Source: Arthrobacter sp. C9C5
Lineage (GTDB): Bacteria > Actinomycetota > Actinomycetes > Actinomycetales > Micrococcaceae
Reading direction: 5' to 3'
DNA length: 64,000 nt
Assembly: GCF_013359735.1 (NCBI RefSeq)
Contig: NZ_JABFMX010000003.1
Coordinates: forward strand, 62,001-126,000
In this document: in pieces, positions 1-7,991 of the stretch
Layout: each line of letters opens with the position of its first letter
Position numbering within the stretch: the stretch's first letter is position 1
Notes under the pieces: generated by a model
Database searches by the model: none
Seen by the model: the letters and a program-made list of their open reading frames with translations, nothing else
What the model was told of the DNA's origin: nothing
Made by a program: the position numbers and the translations under genes

Positions 1-1281
1 GAAGTCCAGGTCGCGGCTGACCCGCATGGCCGTGCCGTGATCCGTGGTCCAGACGCTGGAGGCGAGGGCGTAGTCGACGTCATTGGCCAGCTCGATCGCC
101 TCGGCCTCGGTGCTGAACTTCTGCACCGTGATGACCGGGCCGAAGGCTTCCTTCTGCACGATGTCGTCGCTCTGCTTGACGCCCGTGACGATCGTGGGCT
201 CGAAGAAGAAACCCTTGTCCCCGGCCTGGTGGCCGCCGGTCTCGATCCTGCAGTTCTCCGGCAGCGACTCCACCAGGGCTTTGACCGTGTTGAAGTGGTT
301 GACGTTATTCAGCGGCCCGAAGTAGTTGTCCTCATCGTTCTGCGAACCGGTGCGCAGGGTCTTGGTGTGCTCCACCATGGCGGCGAGCAGGTCATCGTAG
401 GCAGCGTCCTCGACCAGCACGCGGGCAATCGCGGTGCAGTCCTGGCCGGCGTTGAAGAAGGCGAACTCGGCGATGGCCGCGGCGCTCTTCTTGATGTCCG
501 CATCCTTGAACACGATCGCGGGCGCCTTGCCGCCAAGTTCCAGGTGGGCCCGCTTAAGGCCCTTGGCGGCACCGGAGGCGACGGCGATGCCGGCCCGGAC
601 CGAACCGGTGATGGAGACAAGGCCGGGGACCTTGTGCTCCACCATCAGCGAGCCGGTCTCACCGGTGCCGAGGACAACATTGAGCACCCCTGACGGCAGG
701 ATCTCGCCAGCGAGGCGGGCCAGGACCAGGGTGGATTCCGGTGTGGTGTCGGAGGGCTTGAGCACGATGGTGTTGCCGGCCGCGAGTGCGGGGCCGATCT
801 TCCAGATCGCCATCAGGAACGGGTAGTTCCACGGGGCGACCTGGGCGACGACGCCGATCGGTTCGCGTCGCACGTATGAGGTGTGGCCCTCGAAGTACTC
901 GCCGGCGGACTTGCCTTCCAGGATCCGGGCGGCACCGGCGAAGAAGCGCAGCTGGTCTGCCCCCGCGGCAACCTCCTCGGCGGCGATCAGGGAGCGGACC
1001 TGACCAGTGTTGCGGTGCTGGGCCTCGACGAGTTCGTCACTGTTGGCTTCGACGGCGTCGGCGAGCTTGAGCAGCATGAGCTGGCGCTGGCCGGGGGTGA
1101 CGTGCTTCCAGCTGGCGAAGGCGTCCTTCGCGGCGGTCATGGCGGCGTCGACGTCGGCCTGCACCGAGACCGGCGACTTGGCCACCACCTCCCCGTTGGT
1201 GGGATTGACGATGTCCAGCAGGGCGGTCCCGGCGGGGGTGACGAACTCGCCGTTGATGAAGTTCTGCAAGGTTTGAACCAC
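1..1281 (-). CDS. Probable gamma-aminobutyraldehyde (NAD) dehydrogenase, C-terminus cut by window edge
   Basis: NAD(P)-dependent aldehyde dehydrogenase that oxidises an aldehyde to its acid through a thiohemiacetal. The frame is open for 427 codons from a GTG to base 1; the family is usually about 475 residues, so roughly 50 C-terminal residues lie outside the window. Visible are the N-terminal NGEFV segment, APWNYPF and KPSDTTP of the cofactor domain, general base Glu248 in LELGGKAP and nucleophile Cys282 in NAGQDCTA. The GTG follows an AAAGAGG ribosome site. The sequence most resembles the aminobutyraldehyde/betaine-aldehyde branch of putrescine and polyamine catabolism; exact substrate is inferred. 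A PucR regulator is divergent, 159 bp away, a common layout for amine catabolic genes. Confidence 0.88.
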   Translation of the reverse strand, partial: MVQTLQNFINGEFVTPAGTALLDIVNPTNGEVVAKSPVSVQADVDAAMTAAKDAFASWKHVTPGQRQLMLLKLADAVEANSDELVEAQHRNTGQVRSLIAAEEVAAGADQLRFFAGAARILEGKSAGEYFEGHTSYVRREPIGVVAQVAPWNYPFLMAIWKIGPALAAGNTIVLKPSDTTPESTLVLARLAGEILPSGVLNVVLGTGETGSLMVEHKVPGLVSITGSVRAGIAVASGAAKGLKRAHLELGGKAPAIVFKDADIKKSAAAIAEFAFFNAGQDCTAIARVLVEDAAYDDLLAAMVEHTKTLRTGSQNDEDNYFGPLNNVNHFNTVKALVESLPENCRIETGGHQAGDKGFFFEPTIVTGVKQSDDIVQKEAFGPVITVQKFSTEAEAIELANDVDYALASSVWTTDHGTAMRVSRDLDF

Positions 1282-1440
1282 GGTGTACAACCTCTTTCGT
1301 GCTGGCCTCGGAAAGGCAGGTATGAGGGAACTGCGACTGCTCCGAGCCTATGCCAGGCACGCAAGGCAGGGAATAGGCAGCTGCACACCGAAGCCGCGGG
1401 ACTTTAGTGCGGTTGACCAACCCCCGGTTATCCTGATTCC

Positions 1441-2883
1441 ATGGCAATTTCACTCGCGGCCCTGCTGGGGGTTCCGTCCCTCAAGCTGACGAAATCGGGC
1501 CTCGCGGAGACCACCTGGCACCAGGATATCCACTGGGTCGCGGTGACGGAGCAGGAGGACCCGCAGCGCTTCCTCAATGGCGGGGAACTGGTCCTCACCA
1601 CCGGGATGCGGCTCAGGACCGCCCCCGAGCAGCGCCGCTTTGTCCGCCAGGTCCAGCGCGCCGGCGCGGTGGGCATCGGTTTCGGGATCGGGCTGACGCA
1701 CGACGCGGTGCCGCCGGCCCTGATCGCCGAGGCCAACCGCTGGGGCCTTCCGGTGGTGGAAGTGCCCTACGAAACACCCTTCATCGCCATCGGCAAGCTC
1801 GTGGCCGATGCCCAATCAGCGGACCATTACGCCAAGCTGGAGCGCCTGATCGCCGGGCACCAGGTCCTTGCCCGCGCCCTGCTGACCGGCGGCGGCCTCG
1901 CCGAGCTGCTCAAGCACCTCGGCTCCATGCTGCGCACCGAGATAGTCCTGACGCAGTTCACCGCGCAGCTCTACAACAGCGCCGTCGGCAGCCCCTCCCC
2001 CACGGCGGACCGCTGGGCCTCGTACCCGATCCCGACCGGCCGCCGCGACGCCTGCACGCTGTGGGTCAGGCACCCGTTCGAAGACTCGGGCATCGTCGGC
2101 TATGCGCAGAACCTGATCAGCGTCGAGCTCAACAACATGGTCAAGCAACGCCAGTCGCAGCGCGCCCTGGCCGGGCAGGTGCTTGAGGACGTGATCCACG
2201 GGACCCTCGATGCCACCGAAGCCACCCGCAGGCTCGCCGGCATCGGCGTCAACAGCACCCGCAAGAACGTGGTCCTGCTGGCGGAATCGGCGGCCCACAC
2301 CAAGCAGCTAGGGAGCTCCTCGCTGCCGCAGCCGCTGGCGGCGGCGGTGACCGCCGTCGTCGGCAAGGACCTGGTGGTGCTGGTGCACGACGACGGCAGC
2401 GGCGCCAGCGCCCTGGCCCGGAGCCTCAGCGACCACCTCGCCGAGGCGGGCATCCATGCCACGATCGGCATCGGCGGGGCGTATACGAAGCCGAACGGCC
2501 TGCGCTGGAGCTACTTCGAGGCCCGCGACGCCGCCAGCCACGGCCTGCCCGTCAACGAGCCGGAGCGGCTGAGCCTGACTTCGCTGCTGCTGGCCAGCGA
2601 GGACGTTCCGCTGGCGGACATGGCGAACGAGTCGCTGAACCCGCTCCGGAACTTCGACGCCGCGCACGGCGCCGAACTGATGACCACGCTGGAGAGCTAC
2701 CTGAGCAACAACGGCTCGGTCGCCGCCGTCGCCGAGGAGCTCACCCTGCACCGCAACACGGTCCGCTACCGGCTGGCGCAAATCACCGAATTGACCGGCT
2801 ACGACCCGGCACAGACCGCGGACCGGGTTCAGCTCTGGCTGGCGCTGGCCGTGCAGCGGCTCAGCGCCCGGCACCCGCGCTGA
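1441..2883 (+). CDS. PucR-family transcriptional regulator
   Basis: 480 residues. The N-terminal ~125 residues match the PucR sensory domain (starting near GVPSLKLT, with LVLTTGMRL and GLPVVEVPYETPF); the C-terminus has the PucR helix-turn-helix with VAEELTLHRNTVRYRL followed by LTGYDP. The middle is the GGDEF-like linker region usual for this class. It is transcribed away from the aldehyde dehydrogenase gene, so it probably controls that amine or aldehyde catabolic gene and perhaps itself. Such regulators in Actinobacteria respond to purine, polyamine or amino-acid metabolites; the inducer is not visible here. The ATG is the first in frame after the intergenic region. Confidence 0.9.
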   Translation: MAISLAALLGVPSLKLTKSGLAETTWHQDIHWVAVTEQEDPQRFLNGGELVLTTGMRLRTAPEQRRFVRQVQRAGAVGIGFGIGLTHDAVPPALIAEANRWGLPVVEVPYETPFIAIGKLVADAQSADHYAKLERLIAGHQVLARALLTGGGLAELLKHLGSMLRTEIVLTQFTAQLYNSAVGSPSPTADRWASYPIPTGRRDACTLWVRHPFEDSGIVGYAQNLISVELNNMVKQRQSQRALAGQVLEDVIHGTLDATEATRRLAGIGVNSTRKNVVLLAESAAHTKQLGSSSLPQPLAAAVTAVVGKDLVVLVHDDGSGASALARSLSDHLAEAGIHATIGIGGAYTKPNGLRWSYFEARDAASHGLPVNEPERLSLTSLLLASEDVPLADMANESLNPLRNFDAAHGAELMTTLESYLSNNGSVAAVAEELTLHRNTVRYRLAQITELTGYDPAQTADRVQLWLALAVQRLSARHPR

Positions 2884-2906
2884 CGCACGCATCCCCGCCA
2901 CGAACA

Positions 2907-2964
2907 ACGCGGGGCCAGACCGCGCCCGTCCGGCAAGTGCCGTGGGAGCGGTCTGACCCCGCGT
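2907..2964. terminator. Long inverted repeat between convergent genes, likely bidirectional terminator
   Basis: Arms of 17 nt (ACGCGGGGCCAGACCGC at 2907-2923 and GCGGTCTGACCCCGCGT at 2948-2964) pair with one mismatch around a 24-nt loop. It lies between the ends of the PucR gene and the convergent membrane protein gene. There is no T-tract, so its role as terminator rests on position and stem strength. The word CGCGGGG-C/T-C also occurs in the stem at 9891-9957. Confidence 0.6.
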
Positions 2965-2983
2965 CGGAGTGGAACCAGCGCGC

Positions 2984-3520
2984 TTAGCGGGAGAGGCCCT
3001 TGAAGACGTTCTTCGGCCGCTGCATTTCACCGTGCTTGGCGCCCAGGACGATCACCCAGCCTGCGAAGACCGGGATGGCCCACTGCAGGATCTTCAGCTG
3101 CTGCTGGGCGGAGCGGAGTTCCTCCGAGGCGCCCGGCTTGGGCTCGGTGGCACCCTCGGCGCCCTCGGCGGCCAGCTTGTCCACCTTCGCGCCCTGCAGT
3201 CCGGCGTACAGCGTCACGGCTGCACCGGCCAGGGTGACGATGGACTTGTAGATGCTCAGCCGGGTAACGCCGTCCTGCTTGGCCATCCGGCCCTTGTTCT
3301 CCCACATGATGGCGAGGCCGGAAAGGAAGTGCGCGCCGAATGCGGCCGTCTGGTACGGGGCCCACTTCTTCCAGCCGAGGCTGGACAGACGGGTGCGCTC
3401 GGCGGGATCCTTGGCCTCCGCCGTCGCGCCGTTCAGCCCGATGGCGCCCATCAGCGAACCGCCAAACCACGCGCCGGCGGTCAGGTCGTGGATGGATCGG
3501 GCAACAAGATTACCTGCCAT
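2984..3520 (-). CDS. Small membrane protein of unknown function
   Basis: 178 residues from an ATG preceded by AGGAAG at good spacing; a longer reading from upstream codons has no ribosome site. Hydrophobic stretches occur at about residues 15-30 (GAWFGGSLMGAIGL), 50-70 (AAFGAHFLSGLAI), 95-115 (IVTLAGAAVTLYAGL) and near the C-terminus (WAIPVFAGWVIVLGA), suggesting about four membrane segments, with a charged, Glu/Ala/Pro-rich segment before the last. No family was recognised with certainty. It ends facing the PucR gene and starts back to back with the DUF1206 gene, sharing a palindrome-rich promoter region with it. Confidence 0.8.
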   Translation of the reverse strand: MAGNLVARSIHDLTAGAWFGGSLMGAIGLNGATAEAKDPAERTRLSSLGWKKWAPYQTAAFGAHFLSGLAIMWENKGRMAKQDGVTRLSIYKSIVTLAGAAVTLYAGLQGAKVDKLAAEGAEGATEPKPGASEELRSAQQQLKILQWAIPVFAGWVIVLGAKHGEMQRPKNVFKGLSR

Positions 3521-3592
3521 GGTGAGCTTCCTATCGTGTGAATTCGAATCCGGAATGGTGCGGCCACATGCGACGCCGCACCCCGGACATAG

Positions 3593-3618
3593 TAAGCACA
3601 CTTACCAACAAGTTGGTA
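3593..3618. promoter_or_regulatory. Overlapping palindromes, candidate repressor operator
   Basis: Between the divergent genes at 3520 and 3718 are GTAAG-CACA-CTTAC (3593-3606) and TACCAAC-AA-GTTGGTA (3603-3618), both perfect and overlapping. A 16-bp perfect palindrome of this form is typical of a TetR-type operator. No regulator gene is adjacent, so the binding protein is unknown. Confidence 0.5.
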
Positions 3619-3717
3619 GTCCCGGTATTCCGGTGCCAGTCCGCCGGCTTCCAGCCGGAAGGGCCGCCGGAAGAGCCGCCCCGTTGCGCGTAAGCTCGTG
3701 GCCATGGAGGCAAACGG

Positions 3718-4575
3718 TTGAGCGGCGAACTGCCGGGCGGTCGTGCCGTGCCGCAGCACGAGGCTGCCATCGGCGGAGCCGCCGATGCCGCAGAGGCCGC
3801 CTCAAACAGCAGGGTGCTCGACGTCGTCGCGCGGTGGGGGTTCGCCGTGATGGCATTGCTCCACATTGTCATCGGGGCGATCGCCGTCGCGCTGGTCCTG
3901 GGCGCGCCGGGCCAGGCCGAGCCCACCGGAGCGATCGAGCAGCTCGCCGCCAACCCCTGGGGTCCGGCGGTGTTGTGGCTCTGCTTCATCGGCTGCGCCG
4001 GACTCGCCCTGTGGCAGCTGAGCGAGGCGACCCTGCGGGCCAGGCACCTGCCCCGCGGCGAACGGCTGGGCAAGCTGGTCTCCTCGGGCTTCCTGGCAAT
4101 CGCCTACGGCAGCGTCGGCTTCACCTTTGCCAGCTTCGCCCTGGGCTTCCGCAGCGACTCGGGCGATTCCACCGCGGCATTCAGCGAAGCCCTGATGAAC
4201 CGGCCGCTGGGCGCACCACTGCTGATCGGCCTGGGACTGACAGTGGGTGGGATCGGCGTCTTCTTCGTGGTCAAGGGCCTGGGCAAGAAATTCAAGGAGG
4301 AGTTGCGCCACTTCGAAGGCACGCACCGCGGCCACCTCATCAGCGGCCTGGGCGTGGCCGGCCACGTTGCCAAGGGTCTGGCGCTGGTCCTGACCGGCCT
4401 GCTGTTCGTGATGGCCGCGGCCACCAATGACCCCGGCTCGTCCACCGGGCTGGACGGTAGCCTCAAGGCGCTGCAGCACCACCCGTTCGGGCCTTACCTG
4501 CTGCTGGCTATTGGCGCCGGGTTCATGGCCTACGGGGTTTTCGCCCTGATCCGCGCACGGTTCGGCCGGATGTAG
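3718..4575 (+). CDS. DUF1206 integral membrane protein
   Basis: 285 residues; the TTG start is chosen because GGAGG lies 7-8 nt upstream. The protein shows the threefold internal repeat of DUF1206: each repeat is a pair of membrane helices with a short Gly-rich turn (around residues 35-80, 115-165 and 205-280), with the recurring pattern W-G-F-x-V-M-A-L-L-H, then GSVGFTFASF and GLALVLTGLLF. Function of the family is unknown. It is followed 129 bp later by another small membrane protein in the same direction, which may be co-transcribed. Confidence 0.85.
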   Translation: MSGELPGGRAVPQHEAAIGGAADAAEAASNSRVLDVVARWGFAVMALLHIVIGAIAVALVLGAPGQAEPTGAIEQLAANPWGPAVLWLCFIGCAGLALWQLSEATLRARHLPRGERLGKLVSSGFLAIAYGSVGFTFASFALGFRSDSGDSTAAFSEALMNRPLGAPLLIGLGLTVGGIGVFFVVKGLGKKFKEELRHFEGTHRGHLISGLGVAGHVAKGLALVLTGLLFVMAAATNDPGSSTGLDGSLKALQHHPFGPYLLLAIGAGFMAYGVFALIRARFGRM

Positions 4576-4704
4576 CGTAGGTTTCCTCCCTTGTTGCCGC
4601 GCGGGGCCGGGGATATCGTTTTAGCTAGGCCCGGAACCGCGTTTCCTTCTCTTCCGGCAGGTACCGAGCACGCCCCCAGCGGGTCGGTTCTTCGAGGTAG
4701 GGCC

Positions 4705-5286
4705 ATGAGCTACGTCCCAGTCAGCAGACGCACCATCCGGCGCCACCGTGAATCCGAGCGGTCCACCCGGCGCCTGGTGATCGCCTTGTCCGCGGCGGCG
4801 GCAGCGGCGTGGCTGCTGTCGGTCACGATGTCTACGGCGGTCCGGGTCGGCGGCTACGCCCACAACATCGCCGTCGTCCTGCATGTCCTGTCCCTGGTGG
4901 TGTCCTTCGGTGCCATCCTCCTGGTCGACTGGCACGGCTTCCTGTGGCTCCTCGGCCGGCGCAAACTGGCCGAAACCATTCGGCTCGACGGAGCCGCCAC
5001 GCCGCTGATCTGGGCGGGCCTCGCCGGCCTGCTGGCCACCGGGGTGTTCCTGAACCCGCACCTGAACAACCCGATGACAGACGTCAAACTGGCCGCCGTG
5101 TTGGTGCTCAGCCTGAACGGCATCATGCTGATCCCGCTGATGCGGCGGCTGGCCCATCTGCCGCCGGAAACCCCCTTCCGGGGCCTGAGCGCCGGTCAGC
5201 GGATCCACCTGCTGGTGTGCCTGGTTATCTCGCAGGCGTGCTGGTGGACGGCGATCATCATCGGATTCATCAACGCCGAGTTCTGA
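4705..5286 (+). CDS. Small integral membrane protein of unknown function
   Basis: 193 residues. The ATG is preceded by GAGGTAGGG; upstream in-frame starts would add an unlikely Pro/Arg-rich leader. A basic N-terminus (RRTIRRHRESERSTRR) precedes about five hydrophobic segments: residues ~25-42, ~55-80 (VLHVLSLVVSFGAILLVDWHG), ~100-112, ~130-145 and ~170-190. The HxxxH-containing second segment recalls cytochrome-like or YphA-type membrane proteins, but no family was assigned. Immediately after its stop, the 15-bp unit TTCTGACGCGCCGGG is duplicated in tandem, including the stop codon. Confidence 0.75.
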   Translation: MSYVPVSRRTIRRHRESERSTRRLVIALSAAAAAAWLLSVTMSTAVRVGGYAHNIAVVLHVLSLVVSFGAILLVDWHGFLWLLGRRKLAETIRLDGAATPLIWAGLAGLLATGVFLNPHLNNPMTDVKLAAVLVLSLNGIMLIPLMRRLAHLPPETPFRGLSAGQRIHLLVCLVISQACWWTAIIIGFINAEF

Positions 5287-5343
5287 CGCGCCGGGTTCTG
5301 ACGCGCCGGGTTCCGCGCCGGCCCTTTCCGCTGCGGCTGCCGG

Positions 5344-6333
5344 TCAGCGCAGCGGGACGACCGCACCCTCCTGGTACAGCAGCGCCCGGATCTCCGACTC
5401 GGCCGAATCCAGCCGCTTCGGGTCGATGGTCTCCCCCGCCGCGAAGTGGTCCAGCAGGCGCGGATCCACGTAGCTCTTCCGGGCGATCGACGGCGTGTTG
5501 CCCAGCACCGCCGCGGCGTCGACCATGGCGCGGCTCACGGCGCGCTTCCGGGCCGAGACCTTGGCCTGCGGGCCGCTCTTGGCCAGGCTTACGGCCGCCG
5601 CGACGGTGCCGCGCAGGGTGCGGAAGTCCTTCGCGGTGAAGTCCGCGCCGGTGCGTTCCTTGACGTACTCGTTGATCTCGGCGCTGGTGACCGGATGCCA
5701 GCTGCGGCCGTTCTTGTAGGCCAGCAGGCGGGCGTTGCCGCCGCGGCGCTTGAGCGAGCGGACGACGGCGGCGAGGTCGGCGTCGTCGATCCGGGACTCC
5801 CAGGTCTTGCCGCTCTTGGCCGGGAAGCTGAGCCGGAGTTCGTCCTTGCGCACCTTCACGTGGGCGCAGAGCAGGGTGGCCAGGCCGTGGCTGCCGTTCT
5901 CGTTGGTGTACCGCTCGGAGCCCACGCGCAGCGATCCGCTGTCCAGCATCCTGAAGGCGGCCGCGAGCACGCGCTCCCGGGTGAGCCCTTCGGAGCGCAG
6001 GTCCAGGGTCACCAGCCGGCGTGCGGACGGCAGGGTTTCCGCGAGTTGGAGCGAACGGTCGAACTTCAGCCGGTCCTTCCGCTCCCGCCAGCTTGGGTGG
6101 TAGATGTACTGGCGCCGGCCGACGGCGTCGACCCCGGTGGCCTGGATGTGCCCGTTCTCGTAGGGCGCGATCCAGACATCGGTCCAGGCCGGCGGGATCC
6201 CGATGCTTTCCAGCCGCTCCCGCACCGGGCCGGCCGGCAGGGTCGACCCGTCCAGGTCCTTGTAGCTGAACCCGGTCCCGGCGGGAACCCGGCGGTAGCC
6301 GCGGCCGGACGCGTTGCTGTGACGGAGCCTCAT
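5344..6333 (-). CDS. DNA topoisomerase IB (poxvirus/bacterial type)
   Basis: 329 residues, normal for bacterial topoisomerase IB, which relaxes supercoils by nicking one strand through a 3'-phosphotyrosine. The N-terminal domain carries the characteristic RRVPAGTGFSYKDLDG and WTDVWIAPYENGHIQATGVD segments; the C-terminal catalytic domain carries KDFRTLRGT with a catalytic Arg, and ARKSYVDPRLL with the expected nucleophile Tyr288. It stands alone, transcribed opposite to the upstream membrane genes. These enzymes are sporadic in Actinobacteria and are often accessory. Long reading frames on the opposite strand are shadows. Confidence 0.93.
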   Translation of the reverse strand: MRLRHSNASGRGYRRVPAGTGFSYKDLDGSTLPAGPVRERLESIGIPPAWTDVWIAPYENGHIQATGVDAVGRRQYIYHPSWRERKDRLKFDRSLQLAETLPSARRLVTLDLRSEGLTRERVLAAAFRMLDSGSLRVGSERYTNENGSHGLATLLCAHVKVRKDELRLSFPAKSGKTWESRIDDADLAAVVRSLKRRGGNARLLAYKNGRSWHPVTSAEINEYVKERTGADFTAKDFRTLRGTVAAAVSLAKSGPQAKVSARKRAVSRAMVDAAAVLGNTPSIARKSYVDPRLLDHFAAGETIDPKRLDSAESEIRALLYQEGAVVPLR

Positions 6334-6422
6334 CGGCCGGATCCTGGGTGCCTGGCAATGTCCATGACGGTAAGCCTACTGACTACCGCCCCGGATCGCG
6401 TACGCAACATAGCTACAAGAGA

Positions 6423-7877
6423 TCAGACCTCTGCAGCGACTCCGCCGCGGGAGATCTCCACCATGTCCTCGCGCGGGACCACCTTGATGCGTTCGCGCTG
6501 GACGCTGTCCGCGCCGGCGCTCGCCTTTTCGCCGAGGGACCGCTCGTGCGCGTCCAGGGCAAGCCAGCCCTCCCAGCTGGTGTACTGCACGCCCCGGTTT
6601 TCCAGCAGTCCGACGATCGCCTCCGGCGCGGGCGCAGCCGCCTGCGGCAGGCTGTCGCGGTCCTCCAGCAGGTAGGTCACGGTTTCCAGGGCGTCGCCCT
6701 TGGTGTGCCCGATCAGGCCCACCGGGCCGCGCTTAATCCAGCCCGTGGCGTAGATGCCCGGCACGTGGTCTCCGGAGGCATCCAGCACGCGGCCGCCGTC
6801 GTTCGGGACGACGCCCTTGCTGTGGTCGAACTCGACCTCGGGCAGGGCCGAACCGAAGTAGCCGATGGCGCGGTAGACGGCCTGGACCGGGTAGTCGATG
6901 AACTCGCCGGTGCCGCGGGCGTTGCCCGTGCCGTCCAGTTCGGTGCGCTCAAACTTGATGCCGGCGACGCGGCCGGGGGCGGCGGCATCGTCGAAGATCT
7001 CGACCGGGCTGTGCAGGAAGTGCAGGTGCAGGCGCCGGGACGCGGTGAGCTCGGAGAGATCCTCCGGCTGCTCGGCGATCCAGTTGGTGAGCGTGCCCAC
7101 CATGGTCTTGGTCTGGTTGTTGCTCTGGATCTGGCGGTCCGATTCGGCGTCGAACTCGAAGTCCTCCGGGTAGAGGACAATGTCCACGTCCTTGGAGTGG
7201 GATAGTTCGCGCAGCTCCAGCGGGGTGAACTTCACCTGCGCCGGGCCGCGGCGGCCGAAGACGTGGACGTCGGTAACCGGGGAATCCTTCAGGGCGCGGT
7301 AGACGTTGTCCGGGATCTCTGAGACCAGCAGGTCATCGGCGTGCTTGGAGAGCATCCGGGCCACGTCCAGGGCCACGTTGCCGTTGCCGATCACCGCGAT
7401 TTCCTTGGCCTCCAGCGGCCAGTCGCGGGACACGTCCGGGTGCCCGTCGTACCAGGAGACGAAGTCGGCCCCGCCGTAAGAGCCTGCCAACTCGATGCCC
7501 GGGATGTTCAAGTCCGCGTCCTTGATGGCGCCGGTGGCGAAGATGACGGCGTCATAGTGGGTCCGGAGGTCCTCGAGCGTGAGGTCAGTGCCGTAGTCCA
7601 CGTTGCCGAAGAAACGGATATCGCCGCGGTCCAGGACCTTGTGCAGGGCGTTCACGATCCCCTTGATGCGCGGGTGGTCCGGGGCCACGCCGTACCGGAT
7701 CAGGCCGTAGGGTGCCGGGTAGCGGTCGAAGAGGTCGATGCTGACGGTGAGCTCGCCGCTCTTGACGGCCTCGCTCTTGGTCAGGATGTCCGCGGCGTAG
7801 ACGCCGGCGGGGCCGGAACCGACGACGGCGACGCGCAGCGGGCGGGCGGCGGTTCCTACGGGGGTGTTCGTTGACAC
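6423..7877 (-). CDS. fprA: Ferredoxin/adrenodoxin-type NADP+ reductase (FprA-like)
   Basis: 484 residues starting at GTG, with AAGGA 8-9 nt upstream. The FAD site is VVGSGPAGVYAADIL near the N-terminus and the NADP site is VIGNGNVALDVARML around residue 150; KRGPVGLIGHTKGDA is the conserved C-terminal loop. It transfers electrons between NADPH and ferredoxin. In this neighbourhood the obvious consumer is the ferredoxin-type sulfite reductase encoded 12 kb away in the sulfur region, and the siroheme synthase gene lies just upstream on the same strand. A very strong inverted repeat sits in its leader. Confidence 0.93.
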   Translation of the reverse strand: MSTNTPVGTAARPLRVAVVGSGPAGVYAADILTKSEAVKSGELTVSIDLFDRYPAPYGLIRYGVAPDHPRIKGIVNALHKVLDRGDIRFFGNVDYGTDLTLEDLRTHYDAVIFATGAIKDADLNIPGIELAGSYGGADFVSWYDGHPDVSRDWPLEAKEIAVIGNGNVALDVARMLSKHADDLLVSEIPDNVYRALKDSPVTDVHVFGRRGPAQVKFTPLELRELSHSKDVDIVLYPEDFEFDAESDRQIQSNNQTKTMVGTLTNWIAEQPEDLSELTASRRLHLHFLHSPVEIFDDAAAPGRVAGIKFERTELDGTGNARGTGEFIDYPVQAVYRAIGYFGSALPEVEFDHSKGVVPNDGGRVLDASGDHVPGIYATGWIKRGPVGLIGHTKGDALETVTYLLEDRDSLPQAAAPAPEAIVGLLENRGVQYTSWEGWLALDAHERSLGEKASAGADSVQRERIKVVPREDMVEISRGGVAAEV

Positions 7878-7905
7878 GGCTGTGTTCCTTATTCTTCTGC
7901 ATCCG

Positions 7906-7955
7906 TTGCTCCATAACCGCCCTTTTGAGGCTTGATAACGGCAGTTATGGAGCAA
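7906..7955. promoter_or_regulatory. Long inverted repeat upstream of fprA
   Basis: Arms TTGCTCCATAACCGCC (7906-7921) and GGCAGTTATGGAGCAA (7940-7955) match at 15 of 16 positions around 18 nt; the outer 12 bp are perfect. It lies 29 bp upstream of the fprA GTG and downstream of the siroheme synthase stop. Having no T-tract, it is more likely an operator or a leader hairpin than a terminator. Confidence 0.55.
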
Positions 7956-7991
7956 TCGACGGTCTTTACGGGGTCGTGACGCGGGCTGAAA

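Noticed and set aside
3541..3560. TTCGAATCC, resembling a tRNA T-loop
   Set aside because: No cloverleaf arms or acceptor stem can be formed with the flanks.
5270..6358. Arg/Pro-rich frame overlapping topoisomerase IB
   Set aside because: Alternative frame of the topoisomerase gene extended by the tandem 15-bp repeat; composition is not protein-like.
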